Shown here piece by piece: positions 26,488 to 37,427 of a DNA stretch of 64,000 bases (its first letter is position 1; every line of letters begins with the position of its first letter). Made by a program: the position numbers and the translations under genes. The stretch lies in NCBI RefSeq assembly GCF_037389425.1, contig NZ_JBBHKR010000078.1, forward strand, positions 4,609 to 68,608. The letters run 5' to 3'. The DNA is from Stygiolobus sp037389425. GTDB lineage: Archaea > Thermoproteota > Thermoprotei_A > Sulfolobales > Sulfolobaceae. The notes beneath the pieces were generated by a model. The model made no database searches. It was not told the DNA's origin and worked only from the letters and a program-made list of their open reading frames with translations.

Positions 26488-27964
26488 ATGCATTCATAAA
26501 CGATTAAAGCTTAACCACATATTGCGGAGAGTAAGCCAGCACGTGAAAATCACCCATGACGGAATATTATATCCGGAGTCCTGTAGTTTGGGGGATTTTA
26601 GTAAAAGAAATTAATACAAATAGAGACTGAGATAAGATAGGTTTTAAAGTTACTTTTTCTTATTTTTAAGAAGAGTAGGGATTATCCTCTACATGTCAAC
26701 CATCATCTTTAGAATAATGAATTTACAAAAGTTCTAGAAGATATCGAGATGGCAAGGAATTGTTAGTATAGTATTAATGATGTTAACAACGACCCTCACC
26801 AAGTATGTTGAACTTAACAGAAGTTTCATTGGCATTACAATATAACCTTAATCAGATAAGAGAAGTAGTAGTACAAAATATAATATTGGAAGGTTAAAAA
26901 GGAACGAAAAAACTGGCATCTCTGATAAGTTCCCTATTAAAAAAGTAGGAATTGAAATAAAATCTCATTAGTTTTTCCAATAAGTAATCCCGGTCTAACT
27001 AGTTAATTAATATTTAAGGTATGGAATTACAAGCTTCCACTCTACAAATTTTATGTTTACTTCAATTTTTACATTTTTATAATATATTAAGTATTACTTC
27101 AGACTGTGTAATACGTCATAAGATTAAGCTCGTTAATCTCCTCCAGAAAGTATTGTATAACTATATCCCCCCGTCTCGATAACGAAAAGATATTTTACAA
27201 TTACTTCAATACAACCTATATAAATTATTTACAAACAATACTCTAACCTTTACAATCCGATATTATGATCACTAGTGGAAAGTATTAGAAAAAGCTTATA
27301 AATACTAAAAGCATAAATATATTAAAAATATGAGATTTCTAGATAAATAGTCCTAACCCACTTAATTTATATTACTTGATAAAATTGGACAACACTGTCT
27401 CCAGTTGTACCGTAGTCTTTAGAACGTGTAACTTTACATAAAAATTTTCCTAAACTAAAAACGCTAATAAACTAAAGTGTTAATACTCTCGTTACTCTAG
27501 TAAAAACAAGAGAAAATATTTAAAACAAAGAGGATAATATAACTTCTCTTATCATAATGACAATGAGTACTCAATACTCATTGATAATGTTCCCTCCGGC
27601 TAATTAGGGCTATCATCTTACATAATTTTTATTAATATATTATATGGACAAGACTCTGTCATAATAGAAAGCTGATATTCCTTGGACACTACCATTAATT
27701 AAGGATAATATCATTTTTAAATTTAAAACTTTATTATTTAATACATAGAAAGTATATTCATAATAAATTCTATTTTAGGTATAAATATCTCATAGCTTAA
27801 CTCTGAATACAATATCATGCATTCATGATTTATTGATCTGCTGTTGAGTATAAGGACTTTTAGAAAGATGTAATTGACGTTTATAACAAAGTGAGACCGC
27901 TCTACGGGTGGAAAGATAAGGCTTATATTAGGAAGAGAATGAAACTAACTTGAGAAATTATTTA
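26488..27964. other. 1.5 kb AT-rich stretch without intact genes
   Basis: No gene of any length can be supported. A 31-codon frame near 26806-26896 (LNLTEVSLALQYNLNQIREV) looks protein-like and may be a relic. A short inverted repeat (ATGAGTA, 5-nt loop, TACTCAT) lies near 27566-27584. The base composition is more AT-rich than the rest of the window. It is most likely degraded mobile DNA upstream of the TnpB element. Confidence 0.4.
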
Positions 27965-27969
27965 TTTAC

Positions 27970-29268
<1,299 letters not shown>

Positions 29269-29347
29269 TATAATTTTTAAGGAAATTGGACTCTGTAAAT
29301 TACAACCTTAATTAACTATAAATACCTCTTAAACGTAAAGGCTTATT

Positions 29348-29992
29348 ATGAAAACTTCTGAGATATTAAGGGAAAAAGTAAGAGAGCTATGGGAAAAATA
29401 CGTTAAACATGAATTCGTCAAGCAAATGAGGGACGGTACCCTACCGTTAGAGTCCTTCCGTTATTATTTAATTCAGGATTCTAAGTACGTAGAGGTAATG
29501 TTAAAGAGTATAATGAGGGCCTCCTCATTTGCGCCTACTAACCAGGCTACTAAAGTCCTATCCTCTATACTTTCAACGAGGGATAAGGGAATGGAAGTAC
29601 ACAACTATCTCTTGGATAAGCTAAACATAACTCACGAGGAAATAATGAGGACTGGATATAACTTAGCAAATTATGTATACACTCGTCACTTGTATTATTA
29701 CTCCACTAAAGGTTGGAAGGAGTTTTTATCAGCTTGGTCTCCTTGCATGTGGGGTTATTATGAAGTGGGAAAGTTCGTTATAGAGTCCCCAAACCAACTG
29801 TATTCTAAATGGGCTGAGTTTTATGCTTCAGAGGACTATAAAAGGAGAGTTGATGCGATCCTTGAAGCTTTAAACTCATATGAGTTTAACGAAAACTTGC
29901 TAAAACCTTTTTCTGCAAGTGTTAGGTTTGAAATACTGTTTTGGGACTACTCCTTAAGAAGGGAAGAAACACCTTTTTACGAGATCACGTAG
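29348..29992 (+). CDS. tenA: TenA-family thiaminase II-like protein
   Basis: A 214-residue helical protein of the TenA/PqqC family. Marks are FRYYLIQDSKYVEVM near residues 37-51, a SPCMWGYYEVG string near 132-142 that matches the region of the active-site Cys, and the C-terminal FEILFWDYSLR, whose Glu is the second catalytic residue. TenA enzymes salvage the thiamine pyrimidine by hydrolysing aminomethyl-pyrimidine. No thiamine-biosynthesis gene is next to it. The ATG follows an AT-rich TATA-like box by about 25 bp. Confidence 0.85.
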   Translation: MKTSEILREKVRELWEKYVKHEFVKQMRDGTLPLESFRYYLIQDSKYVEVMLKSIMRASSFAPTNQATKVLSSILSTRDKGMEVHNYLLDKLNITHEEIMRTGYNLANYVYTRHLYYYSTKGWKEFLSAWSPCMWGYYEVGKFVIESPNQLYSKWAEFYASEDYKRRVDAILEALNSYEFNENLLKPFSASVRFEILFWDYSLRREETPFYEIT

Positions 29993-30269
29993 TTTTGGTT
30001 AAGCCTATTTCCTCACCACACTAGAAAGGCTAGGGTTTCCCTCATCTATTCAGAGTTCCATGTATAAAACTATTCTTCATTAATACACGATACACCAGTT
30101 CTTTTTTAATTAGAGCTAATAAAAACTTACCGCGTAAAGATTTAGCTCTTAAGTGATTATGTGTTTTTAGGACAAGACGTAAATTAAGAAGTTAAATTTA
30201 CGTAAAACTTCATGGTGATTATGACTTCACATAAGAAAAAGCTTAATAAAAAGAAGTCAAGAAAAACAC

Positions 30270-31394
30270 GTGGCTGTTAAGTTTTACTCTCATGAATTAA
30301 AGCTTTTCATAGTCTCTGTCCTCTCGTTCCTAACAATACATTATTCAACAACTTTTTACATAACATTTCCGTATATACATAACCTACCTTATCGTGAGGT
30401 GATAGACGTAATCGTAAATCTTGTGGTCTATTCTTTCGTTCTGTCCTTACTGACTTATAAGCTCTTTAGGGGGAACGAACTTGGAAAATACTACATCATC
30501 TGGTTCTGGTCTATATTCCTTAACTACTACTTTTTTGGTGTTTCCCTCTATTTCCCTTTTCATCTAGGTATATTTACCGGTGTAACGTCTGCTTTATTAT
30601 ACTCTATCCCGCCATCGCTAACAATGTCCGCAGTAAGGATCAAGAATAAGGCTTTTACTGGGTCTTTACCTACTCATCAATTATGGGCTGGTACAGTAAT
30701 GTTCGCTTCACTGTTTTTACTCTCCCTTTATACTGGGATAATTATTAATACCTTTATTTATGGCGCACTAGCTGGGCTTTTACTGTCTTTCATAGCTGTG
30801 GGGACTAGGCAGACCATGATAAATCTTTCATTAATACCTTTATTCATTATAGCCTTTTATTATTCTGGCGACTCAATATATCACGTAACTCCTCTTACTC
30901 TCTTACTTGTTTTCGGGAGTTCTCTCCTTATCTTCTGGGTATCTATGAAGCCAGCACTCATGGTCAATCGCTTCACGGGTGAGGTTACTCCATTAGGAGT
31001 AGTATCTTCTATTTCTTTATCGTTATTCTTTCCCATATTAGTCCTAGCTTTGTGGTTTGTAACACGGATTGTAACTGTAGCATTTAAGCACAGTGATTAC
31101 ATTTCGCCCCTCACGTTGTCAACGATCCCTATAATCTTCTTACCTACTGTAATAAGTAGCACTGTAACGGACTATTTTAGGGGAAAAGAGCTTAATAAGA
31201 TAACAAGGTATTACGGCGGTGAAGCAGGGACAGGCATAATTGGCGGAGTAGGTCTTGCCGACGGTTTATGGCTAGACTTAGTAGGGGTTCTGACATACTA
31301 CTTAACGGTACTTAAATTCGGGTTCATTGACGGCACCATACTTTATGCGGTAATAATAGTCCCAGCTATTGCAATTCTCTTACGTTTTGCTTAG
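30270..31394 (+). CDS. DUF1614-like polytopic membrane protein
   Basis: A 374-residue protein with ten or so helices. The C-terminal part RYYGGEAGTGIIGGVGLADG resembles the glycine-rich signature of DUF1614 membrane proteins of archaea and bacteria, whose function is unknown. Start GTG at 30270, directly after a lysine-coding-rich leader; there is no clear upstream in-frame alternative. It stands alone between tenA and a region of decayed genes. A transporter or membrane enzyme role cannot be chosen from sequence. Confidence 0.65.
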   Translation: MAVKFYSHELKLFIVSVLSFLTIHYSTTFYITFPYIHNLPYREVIDVIVNLVVYSFVLSLLTYKLFRGNELGKYYIIWFWSIFLNYYFFGVSLYFPFHLGIFTGVTSALLYSIPPSLTMSAVRIKNKAFTGSLPTHQLWAGTVMFASLFLLSLYTGIIINTFIYGALAGLLLSFIAVGTRQTMINLSLIPLFIIAFYYSGDSIYHVTPLTLLLVFGSSLLIFWVSMKPALMVNRFTGEVTPLGVVSSISLSLFFPILVLALWFVTRIVTVAFKHSDYISPLTLSTIPIIFLPTVISSTVTDYFRGKELNKITRYYGGEAGTGIIGGVGLADGLWLDLVGVLTYYLTVLKFGFIDGTILYAVIIVPAIAILLRFA

Positions 31395-31764
31395 TTGGGT
31401 TCCTTCCAGCCATGAAGGGACGAGGCTTTTCAACCTTTTGTAATAAGAGTATTACATGAGTTAGTTAAGCCAAAGAGTAAATAGTTTGCTAGAAGGGGTG
31501 TTAGGATGAGTAGTAAGAAATTTAGCATGCTAGGGAGAATGATAATGAGTCTAATCGAATCTCCAGTATCTCCAGAAGCTAGAGGAAAAGCTATTAATAT
31601 AACATCTGGTACAAAAACTGACGTTGTTTTGTCCCTAAGACTGTAAATCTTTTACGTAACTACTCTCTATCTTTAATTACCTCTAATCCCCTTAAGAGAG
31701 TGTCCTAGGTGCAAATAATTGAATAAATCTATATACAAGTTTATAGATAATTATTCAAAAGTAA
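31395..31764. other. Intergenic stretch with one small possible gene
   Basis: A 46-codon frame from the ATG at 31506 (MSSKKFSMLGRMIMSLIESP) is preceded by GGGGTG as a possible ribosome site, but its family is unknown. At 31400-31420, CCTTC and GAAGG form a small hairpin that recalls the TnpB right ends; this similarity is weak. The remainder shows nothing. Confidence 0.3.
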
Positions 31765-32283
31765 ACAAAATTAGCTGAGAAATTTTATGAGTATTTACAA
31801 GAGCTTAAGGACAACCCAGAAAATTATACCACAATATTGTATCAAGAAGTTAAGTTAGAAGATGCAAAGAAAATAAAGTGGTAAGATAATCCCATGTTTT
31901 TAGCCCTTGAAGGGAATAAGGTTGTTAGATCATTGCAAGTTATAAGAGGCAAATATTTTGGCATTGCTAGACAAAATCATGTTAGCGAATTGGCTTATTC
32001 AGTATCTAAGGAGTTCAGAGGGAAAGGATTAATTTACGCACCATTCTCACACGCTTTAGATAACGTGAAGTTAAAAATAATAACCGTTTGGGTTGATGAG
32101 AGGAACATAAGGTCACAGAAGCTTTTAGAGAAATTAAACTCCACTAAACTAGGTAAAATTGACGAGTTCATGTACTCCTTGAGAGAAAGGATTTATGTAA
32201 ACTTATTATTTTGTGTAGGGAACGCTGATTATGTACTAAAAAGAGCCAAAGAAGAGTTAGAAAGAAGGGGATTAAATATTTAG
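31765..32283 (+). pseudogene. GNAT acetyltransferase gene broken by an in-frame stop
   Basis: The 129-residue second part (from ATG 31894) carries the acetyl-CoA-binding motif A, SELAYSVSKEFRGKGLIYAP, and ITVWVDERNIRSQKLLEKLN, as in RimI/RimL-like GNAT enzymes. The same frame is coding upstream (EKFYEYLQELKDNPENYTTI...) but ends at a TAA at 31882-31884, four codons before that ATG. A second stop at 31762 and no start codon show that the 5' end is lost. The second part alone lacks the first strands of the fold, so it is probably not active. Confidence 0.65.
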
Positions 32284-32329
32284 ATAGTTAAGCTTAATTA
32301 TTGGTAATTCGATTATCTTTTGGTAAAAG

Positions 32330-32554
32330 ATGGAGAAAGTGGTAATAAAGAGAGTTGACAGCCAAGGAAGGATAGTTATACCAAAAGAATGGAGAGACAA
32401 GTTTAACACCGATGAGTTCATCCTAGTTCTAAAAGACGATAGGATTGAGCTTTACCCCCGTGCTTCAAACTTAACAAAACTTATTGATAGTATAGATGTT
32501 GAAGAATTGCCAAGTGATTGGCATGAGCTTAAACGTAAAGTTTATAGATTCTAA
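32330..32554 (+). CDS. vapB: VapB-type AbrB/SpoVT antitoxin
   Basis: A 74-residue protein with the AbrB/MazE fold: VVIKRVDSQGRIVIPKEWRD at residues 4-23, then EFILVLKDDRIELYPR. The helical tail would bind the toxin. It overlaps the vapC start by 32 bp, the usual arrangement. Start ATG. The antitoxin gene is intact, but its toxin gene has a frameshift. Confidence 0.88.
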   Translation: MEKVVIKRVDSQGRIVIPKEWRDKFNTDEFILVLKDDRIELYPRASNLTKLIDSIDVEELPSDWHELKRKVYRF

Positions 32555-32950
32555 CGTGTTCATTTATGCAATACTTAAACCAAAACGTTCAGTCAATGAA
32601 AAGATTAAGAAAATGAAAGAGAAAGCAAAGGAAATACTGGCAAAAATTGATAACGGGGAGGAAAAAGTTCTAACTACTGTAGTCCACATCTCTAAATTGC
32701 TAACGTAATTGAGAGTTTATCTAACCTCACAACCTCAATTAAGGTTATTGAAAACATAATTAGCAATGAGAATATTATCATAAAACAAGTCACAGTACAA
32801 GATTATACTGAAGCTGTTAAAATAGCCGATGAGGAAAACGTTAGCATTAATGATGCTCTGGCTTATGTTGTAATGATGAATAACGGTATTAACGAGATTT
32901 ACACTTTTGATGAAAAACATTTTAAGAAATTAAATGTGAAGATTTTGTGA
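32523..32950 (+). pseudogene. vapC: VapC PIN-domain toxin gene with frameshift
   Basis: The first part gives VKFIDSNVFIYAILKPKRSV with the first catalytic Asp. Near 32691 one base is missing: the frame then ends at TAA, while the other frame continues directly as ANVIESLSNLTTSIKVIENI, through SINDALAYVVMMN (Asp of the active site) and YTFDEKHFKKL, to a TGA at 32948-32950. All later PIN residues are thus kept but out of frame. The toxin is probably inactive. Confidence 0.8.
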
Positions 32951-33469
32951 ATATCTGTAATATTTTTATGTAATTATTCATCATTTTTAATTATTTCTAA
33001 TCTCCGTTAATGTGATAAGGTAAGCTAAAGTATGGAAACGTATTTCAACTTAACTACATAAGTTTTATATTATAATACTGAACCCTGTATAGCATTTATT
33101 GGGAAAATCTTTGCAGTTTGAGGGATGCTTGAAAACTTTTTAAAAACATCCCTAGAGTGTTCAATGAAGTTCTTCATCTTCTTGGTGTACATTACAAAGT
33201 GATCAATTAACCTACATTATTATTCTCCTTGATAGAAGACGGTGCTTCTTTAGCGAAGTTATCGGCCCCATAAATCCCCCTTAATTTTCCTCAAACACAG
33301 TATATTACCTCCACGTATTAATTATGAACCTTTTCTCATAAATACTTCACATTTGGTAAAAAGGTTTAATTTTAAGGTGCGAAAAAACTCTCATTATTTA
33401 ACGTCATGAGAATCTCTAGTGACCATTACACCACGGTAAGCTTAAGTTTTCCGACACAAATAATATACC
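32951..33469. other. Intergenic stretch without recognisable gene
   Basis: A GGGATG...CATCCC inverted repeat (33121-33155, with TTTTTAAAAA inside) could be a terminator-like hairpin. A 25-codon frame at 33126-33203 is not convincing. Otherwise AT-rich DNA; the last 60 bp hold the promoter of the following gene. Confidence 0.35.
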
Positions 33470-34474
33470 GTGCAGACTTTTACCGTGAAGGAGGTCATTT
33501 ATCACATAACTCCTCACGGTAACTTTAAGGAGTACAGAGAAGTAACCGCGACTCGTTATTTCACGAGGCATGGATGGACTTTAACTAAGGTAGATGAGGA
33601 CAAAGTCCCAGAACACGAACCATGTACTTCGTATAGGTCTCCAGCAGTAGATCAGTTTTCCAAAGCCGAGGGGATCAGAATTACGGAAGGTTATGCTATT
33701 TCTAAGTTACTCACTCGTGCAGTTGACCAATGCGTAGAAGAAAAAGTCGTCAACATCGTGGAATACAAAGGTGTTAAGTTCTCCTATGCTGGAGACCCCT
33801 CTGATATCCCCACAGTAATAGACTACCTAAGGGGCACGGTTAAGGAGACGGCACAGTCAAGGGTGTTTAGCTTAGAACGGACTTATGGTATTTTAGACCC
33901 CGAGGTAACACTTCATCTTTTCCATCACGTTATATTTATGTTGAGGGCTGACAGACCTACGTTAAAGCTAGAAGAGAGGTTTTCACAGAGTGTGACTTTA
34001 ATAGACGACCCGTTGAACCAGGAGCTCATCGGTTTTTCTACATTTGATGACGAGGGGGTGAGGACTAGGAGAAAAGAGGTCATTGGAGACGGTTACGTAT
34101 TAAGTTATTTAGGAACACTAAGTAGAGGTCAGCCGGGTAACGCCAGAGGGGTGATCCCTAAGCCAGATTACTTCAACCTAGTCGTTAAGAACGGGGACTG
34201 GAGTTTAGAGGAGTTAAGGGAGGAGACGAGAGAGGGGTTGATTATAACCGGCGTTGAAAGGAGTGAGTTAGTAAAGAACAGTATAAGGATCTTTCCAAGA
34301 AGAGTAACGCTGATAGGAAAAGGGGATATACTGGTCAGAGAGATAGCTATCCCTTTACAAGAGCTCGACACTATTGATGCGTTGACTAAAGAAGTTAGGA
34401 GCGGTTATATTGATGACCAGCACGGAGGTATAGCCCCTTTTTTGAGGATGAAGGTTAGACCGATAATATATTAA
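33470..34474 (+). CDS. TldD/PmbA-family protein lacking the metal motif
   Basis: A 334-residue protein. The second half has the TldD/PmbA core: FSTFDDEGVRTRRKEVIGDG, then GYVLSYLGTLSRGQPGNARG and NLVVKNGDWSLEELREETRE with GLIITGVERS. TldD/PmbA (TldE) act as a heterodimeric protease in peptide maturation. The HExxxH zinc motif of TldD is missing (the region reads VTLHLFHHVIFML), as in PmbA/TldE subunits. The N-terminal half is shorter than usual. It starts with GTG after an AATATA box. No TldD partner is in the window. Confidence 0.7.
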   Translation: MQTFTVKEVIYHITPHGNFKEYREVTATRYFTRHGWTLTKVDEDKVPEHEPCTSYRSPAVDQFSKAEGIRITEGYAISKLLTRAVDQCVEEKVVNIVEYKGVKFSYAGDPSDIPTVIDYLRGTVKETAQSRVFSLERTYGILDPEVTLHLFHHVIFMLRADRPTLKLEERFSQSVTLIDDPLNQELIGFSTFDDEGVRTRRKEVIGDGYVLSYLGTLSRGQPGNARGVIPKPDYFNLVVKNGDWSLEELREETREGLIITGVERSELVKNSIRIFPRRVTLIGKGDILVREIAIPLQELDTIDALTKEVRSGYIDDQHGGIAPFLRMKVRPIIY

Positions 34475-34844
34475 TTGATGATGCCACAAAACTATAAATG
34501 AGTGACACTGGTATATTCAATCAAAATACACTACGTTAGTTTAGAATCTCTCTAATCCTACTTATGTATCTACTAATCTACGTTGACTTGGCTGAAGTTA
34601 CATCAATTCTTTTCCCCCTTTTTAAATGTTATCTTTTCCTCATTAGAGTAGGCATTAAAGCTACATCAGTGCCTAAGAGTTCAACCTGAGGCGAACGTAA
34701 CGGGTTTATTGACTTTACACGGTATCATTGATTAAGTTTGGAGTTAGCATCGTAAATTGCAAAGAGAGACTTAAAAAAACGAGTTATATGTGAGGCTACT
34801 TTTTATTAAAATCCTTTTATATATACGAAAGTTAATTTCAAATC
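34475..34844. promoter_or_regulatory. Intergenic region with promoter of the rhamnose operon
   Basis: 370 bp without a gene. A TTTATATATACG box at about 34816-34827 lies some 20-28 bp before the rmlC ATG, so its message is probably leaderless. The rest shows no clear element. Confidence 0.5.
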
Positions 34845-35375
34845 ATGCCTTTTGATTTTGAAGACCTTGGTATAGGAGTACTCTTAATAAAGCCAAAGGT
34901 CTTTCCTGACAAAAGAGGGTTCTTCCTTGAAGTGTTTAAGTCTACAGATTTCAGTAAACATAACATTCCGATACCCCTCCAAGTTAACATGTCCTTCTCA
35001 GTCAGAGGAGTAGTGAGGGGTTTACATTATCAGATAACACCAAAGGAACAAGGAAAAATTGTGTTCGTCCCTAAAGGGAAAATATTGGATGTCGCAGTTG
35101 ATATCAGAAGGTCTTCCTCAACTTTTGGAAAGTATATAAGTGCAGAATTAAGCGAGTCAAACCACTACATGCTATGGATTCCTCCGGGGTTTGCCCACGG
35201 TTTTCAGGCGCTCGAGGACTCTCTAGTTGTTTACTTCGTTACTCATAACGATTATTCACCTCAACATGAGAGATGCATTAACTATTCGTATATTGACTGG
35301 GCAATAAAAGAGTTTATAATAAGTGATAAGGACAGACAATGTCCTCCTCTTGATAAGGCTGAAGTGTTCTCTTAA
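34845..35375 (+). CDS. rmlC: dTDP-4-dehydrorhamnose 3,5-epimerase
   Basis: A 176-residue cupin-fold enzyme: FPDKRGFFLEVFKSTDF near 22-38, the active-site His in VVRGLHYQ, then VFVPKGKILDVAVDIRRSS and WIPPGFAHGFQALED. It converts dTDP-4-keto-6-deoxyglucose to the L-rhamno form in the dTDP-L-rhamnose pathway. First of four pathway genes on the same strand, although rmlD follows after 190 bp with its own promoter. Length is normal for the family. Rhamnose would go to surface glycans or glycolipids. Confidence 0.93.
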   Translation: MPFDFEDLGIGVLLIKPKVFPDKRGFFLEVFKSTDFSKHNIPIPLQVNMSFSVRGVVRGLHYQITPKEQGKIVFVPKGKILDVAVDIRRSSSTFGKYISAELSESNHYMLWIPPGFAHGFQALEDSLVVYFVTHNDYSPQHERCINYSYIDWAIKEFIISDKDRQCPPLDKAEVFS

Positions 35376-35566
35376 ACTCTCCAGTGTTCTTGTTAATTTA
35401 TTATAAATAAAAAGATACATAAGGGTCTCCTATCATTTTCACAGTTTAATTAATTTTCCTTATAATCAATTTTATTTAGCACTTTATTAATTATTCTACA
35501 AGATCATTTTTTCTATTTCATCAGTTGTGAAAAAAGATTTATAATTTCTATTGAATAATAAGTACA

Positions 35567-36391
35567 ATGCGGGTATTACTAATAGGAGCCTCAGGTCAGT
35601 TAGGCGTTGAAATAGATAAATTACTTTCTAAAAAACACCAAGTCATCAAGTTGTACAACTCATCAGAAATCCCTGACGGTTATAAGATGGATATAACCGA
35701 TTTTACACATCTGGAAGATTTTATAATCAAGACCAGACCCGAAGTTATAATAAACACTGCAGCTATGACTGACGTAGACAAGTGCGAAACGGAAAGAGAG
35801 AAGGCGTATAAAATAAACGCTGAAGCAGTAAGGCACATGGTGAGGGCAAGTAGGGTTATAGATGCTTACTTTATTCACATCAGCACGGACTACATTTTTG
35901 ACGGAATAAAGGGCAACTACAAAGAAGAGGACTTACCCAACCCGATAAACTACTATGGACTCACTAAGCTATTAGGAGAGACCTTTGCTTTATCATATGA
36001 CGACAGCCTTGTTATAAGGACTTCTGGAGTGTTCAGGCACAAGGGATTTCCAGTCTACGTGTATAAGACATTGAAAGAGGGAAAGACAATCTTCGCATAT
36101 AAAGGTTATTACTCGCCTATTTCCGCGAGGAAACTCGCTTCAGCTATAGAAGAGTTGTTAACCCTTAGAAAAACCGGTTTACTAAATGTTGCAAGCGAGA
36201 GGATATCACGTTATGAGTTAGCATTAAAGATTAAAGAAAAGTTCAATTTGTCAGGAGAAGTGAGGGAAGTAGATGAGGTTAAAGGGTGGGTAGCTAAGAG
36301 ACCCTTCGACTCCTCTTTAGACTCCTCGAGGGCTAGGAAGTTCTTATCCGTTGATTTTTACAGTTTAGACCTAAACGGTATGGTGGTATGA
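35567..36391 (+). CDS. rmlD: dTDP-4-dehydrorhamnose reductase
   Basis: A 274-residue short-chain dehydrogenase-type enzyme: LLIGASGQLGVEI at 4-16 for NAD(P), HISTDYIFDG near 104-113 and YGLTKLLGE (Tyr-x3-Lys catalytic pair) near 130-138. It makes the last step to dTDP-L-rhamnose. A TTTATAA box sits about 25 bp before the ATG, so it likely starts a leaderless message with rmlA and rmlB. rmlA begins one base after its stop. Confidence 0.93.
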   Translation: MRVLLIGASGQLGVEIDKLLSKKHQVIKLYNSSEIPDGYKMDITDFTHLEDFIIKTRPEVIINTAAMTDVDKCETEREKAYKINAEAVRHMVRASRVIDAYFIHISTDYIFDGIKGNYKEEDLPNPINYYGLTKLLGETFALSYDDSLVIRTSGVFRHKGFPVYVYKTLKEGKTIFAYKGYYSPISARKLASAIEELLTLRKTGLLNVASERISRYELALKIKEKFNLSGEVREVDEVKGWVAKRPFDSSLDSSRARKFLSVDFYSLDLNGMVV

Positions 36392-36392
36392 A

Positions 36393-37427
36393 ATGGAGGC
36401 AGTAATTCTACACGGAGGACAAGGGACAAGACTTAGACCGTTAACCCACACCGGTCCGAAGCAGTTGATAAAAGTAGCAGGGAAACCGGTTTCACAGTGG
36501 GTTTTAGAACAGATCAGAGACGCTGGGATAAAGGACGTAATAATTATCTTAGGTGATAACACGCCCACACGTGTTGTAGACTATTACGGAGACGGTAGTA
36601 GGTTCGGAGTGAGGATAACTTACGTTTACCAAGGTAAAGCTAGAGGACTAGCTGATGCTGTTTATAAAGTGAAGGACGTAGTGTCGGATAGGTTCTTAGT
36701 TTACTTAGGGGACAACGTAGTTCCTTACGATCTGAGTAAGTTCTCCTCTTTTAAAGGCTCGGCTTCAATCCTACTCGCTAAGGTTGATAACCCTAACAGG
36801 TTTGGAGTAGCCGTGATAAAGGACGGGAGGATCATAAAACTAGTCGAGAAGCCTAAAGAACCGATTTCTGACTTAGCCTTAGTAGGTGTTTACGGGTTCA
36901 CGAGGGAGATCTTTGATGTTATTGAATCGTTAAAACCAAGCTGGAGAGGCGAACTTGAGATAACAGATGCATTACAAGGACTAATAGACAGAGGTAGGGA
37001 AGTGGATTACGAAATAGTTCAGGGTTGGTGGAAGGACACGGGAACTCCAAGGGATATCTTAGAGGCCAACGCATTCTTGTTAGATAGATACGCTGAAAGG
37101 AAGGTTGAAGGTGTAATAGAGAACTCTACAATTGACGGCAGAGTAATAATCGAGAAAGGAGCTGTAATAAAGAACTCTGTGGTAAGAGGGCCGACTTACG
37201 TAGGAAGGGACACGAAAATTGTCAACTCCTATGTAGGACCTTTCACTTCTGTTGGCGAGCAGAGCGAAATAACAGACAGTGAGATAGAGTACAGTGTAAT
37301 CCTTGACCGCGTTAAGATAAGGGGAGTGACACTAATGGACTCTTTAATAGGAAATAACGCTACTGTTGAAAAGGGTGGAAGGTGGCAAAAATTAATTATA
37401 GGCGAGAACTCTTCGGTGATACTATGA
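36393..37427 (+). CDS. rmlA: Glucose-1-phosphate thymidylyltransferase, long form
   Basis: A 344-residue sugar nucleotidyltransferase. The N-terminal pyrophosphorylase signature is LHGGQGTRLRPLTHTGPKQL at 5-24, with FLVYLGDNV and WWKDTGTPRDILEAN further on; residues 245-344 form a left-handed beta-helix of hexapeptide repeats (IDGRVIIEKGAVIKNSVVRG). This long form is common in archaea, and some members also make UDP- and acetylated sugars. It follows rmlD by one base and overlaps rmlB by 4 bp (ATGA). Confidence 0.93.
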   Translation: MEAVILHGGQGTRLRPLTHTGPKQLIKVAGKPVSQWVLEQIRDAGIKDVIIILGDNTPTRVVDYYGDGSRFGVRITYVYQGKARGLADAVYKVKDVVSDRFLVYLGDNVVPYDLSKFSSFKGSASILLAKVDNPNRFGVAVIKDGRIIKLVEKPKEPISDLALVGVYGFTREIFDVIESLKPSWRGELEITDALQGLIDRGREVDYEIVQGWWKDTGTPRDILEANAFLLDRYAERKVEGVIENSTIDGRVIIEKGAVIKNSVVRGPTYVGRDTKIVNSYVGPFTSVGEQSEITDSEIEYSVILDRVKIRGVTLMDSLIGNNATVEKGGRWQKLIIGENSSVIL

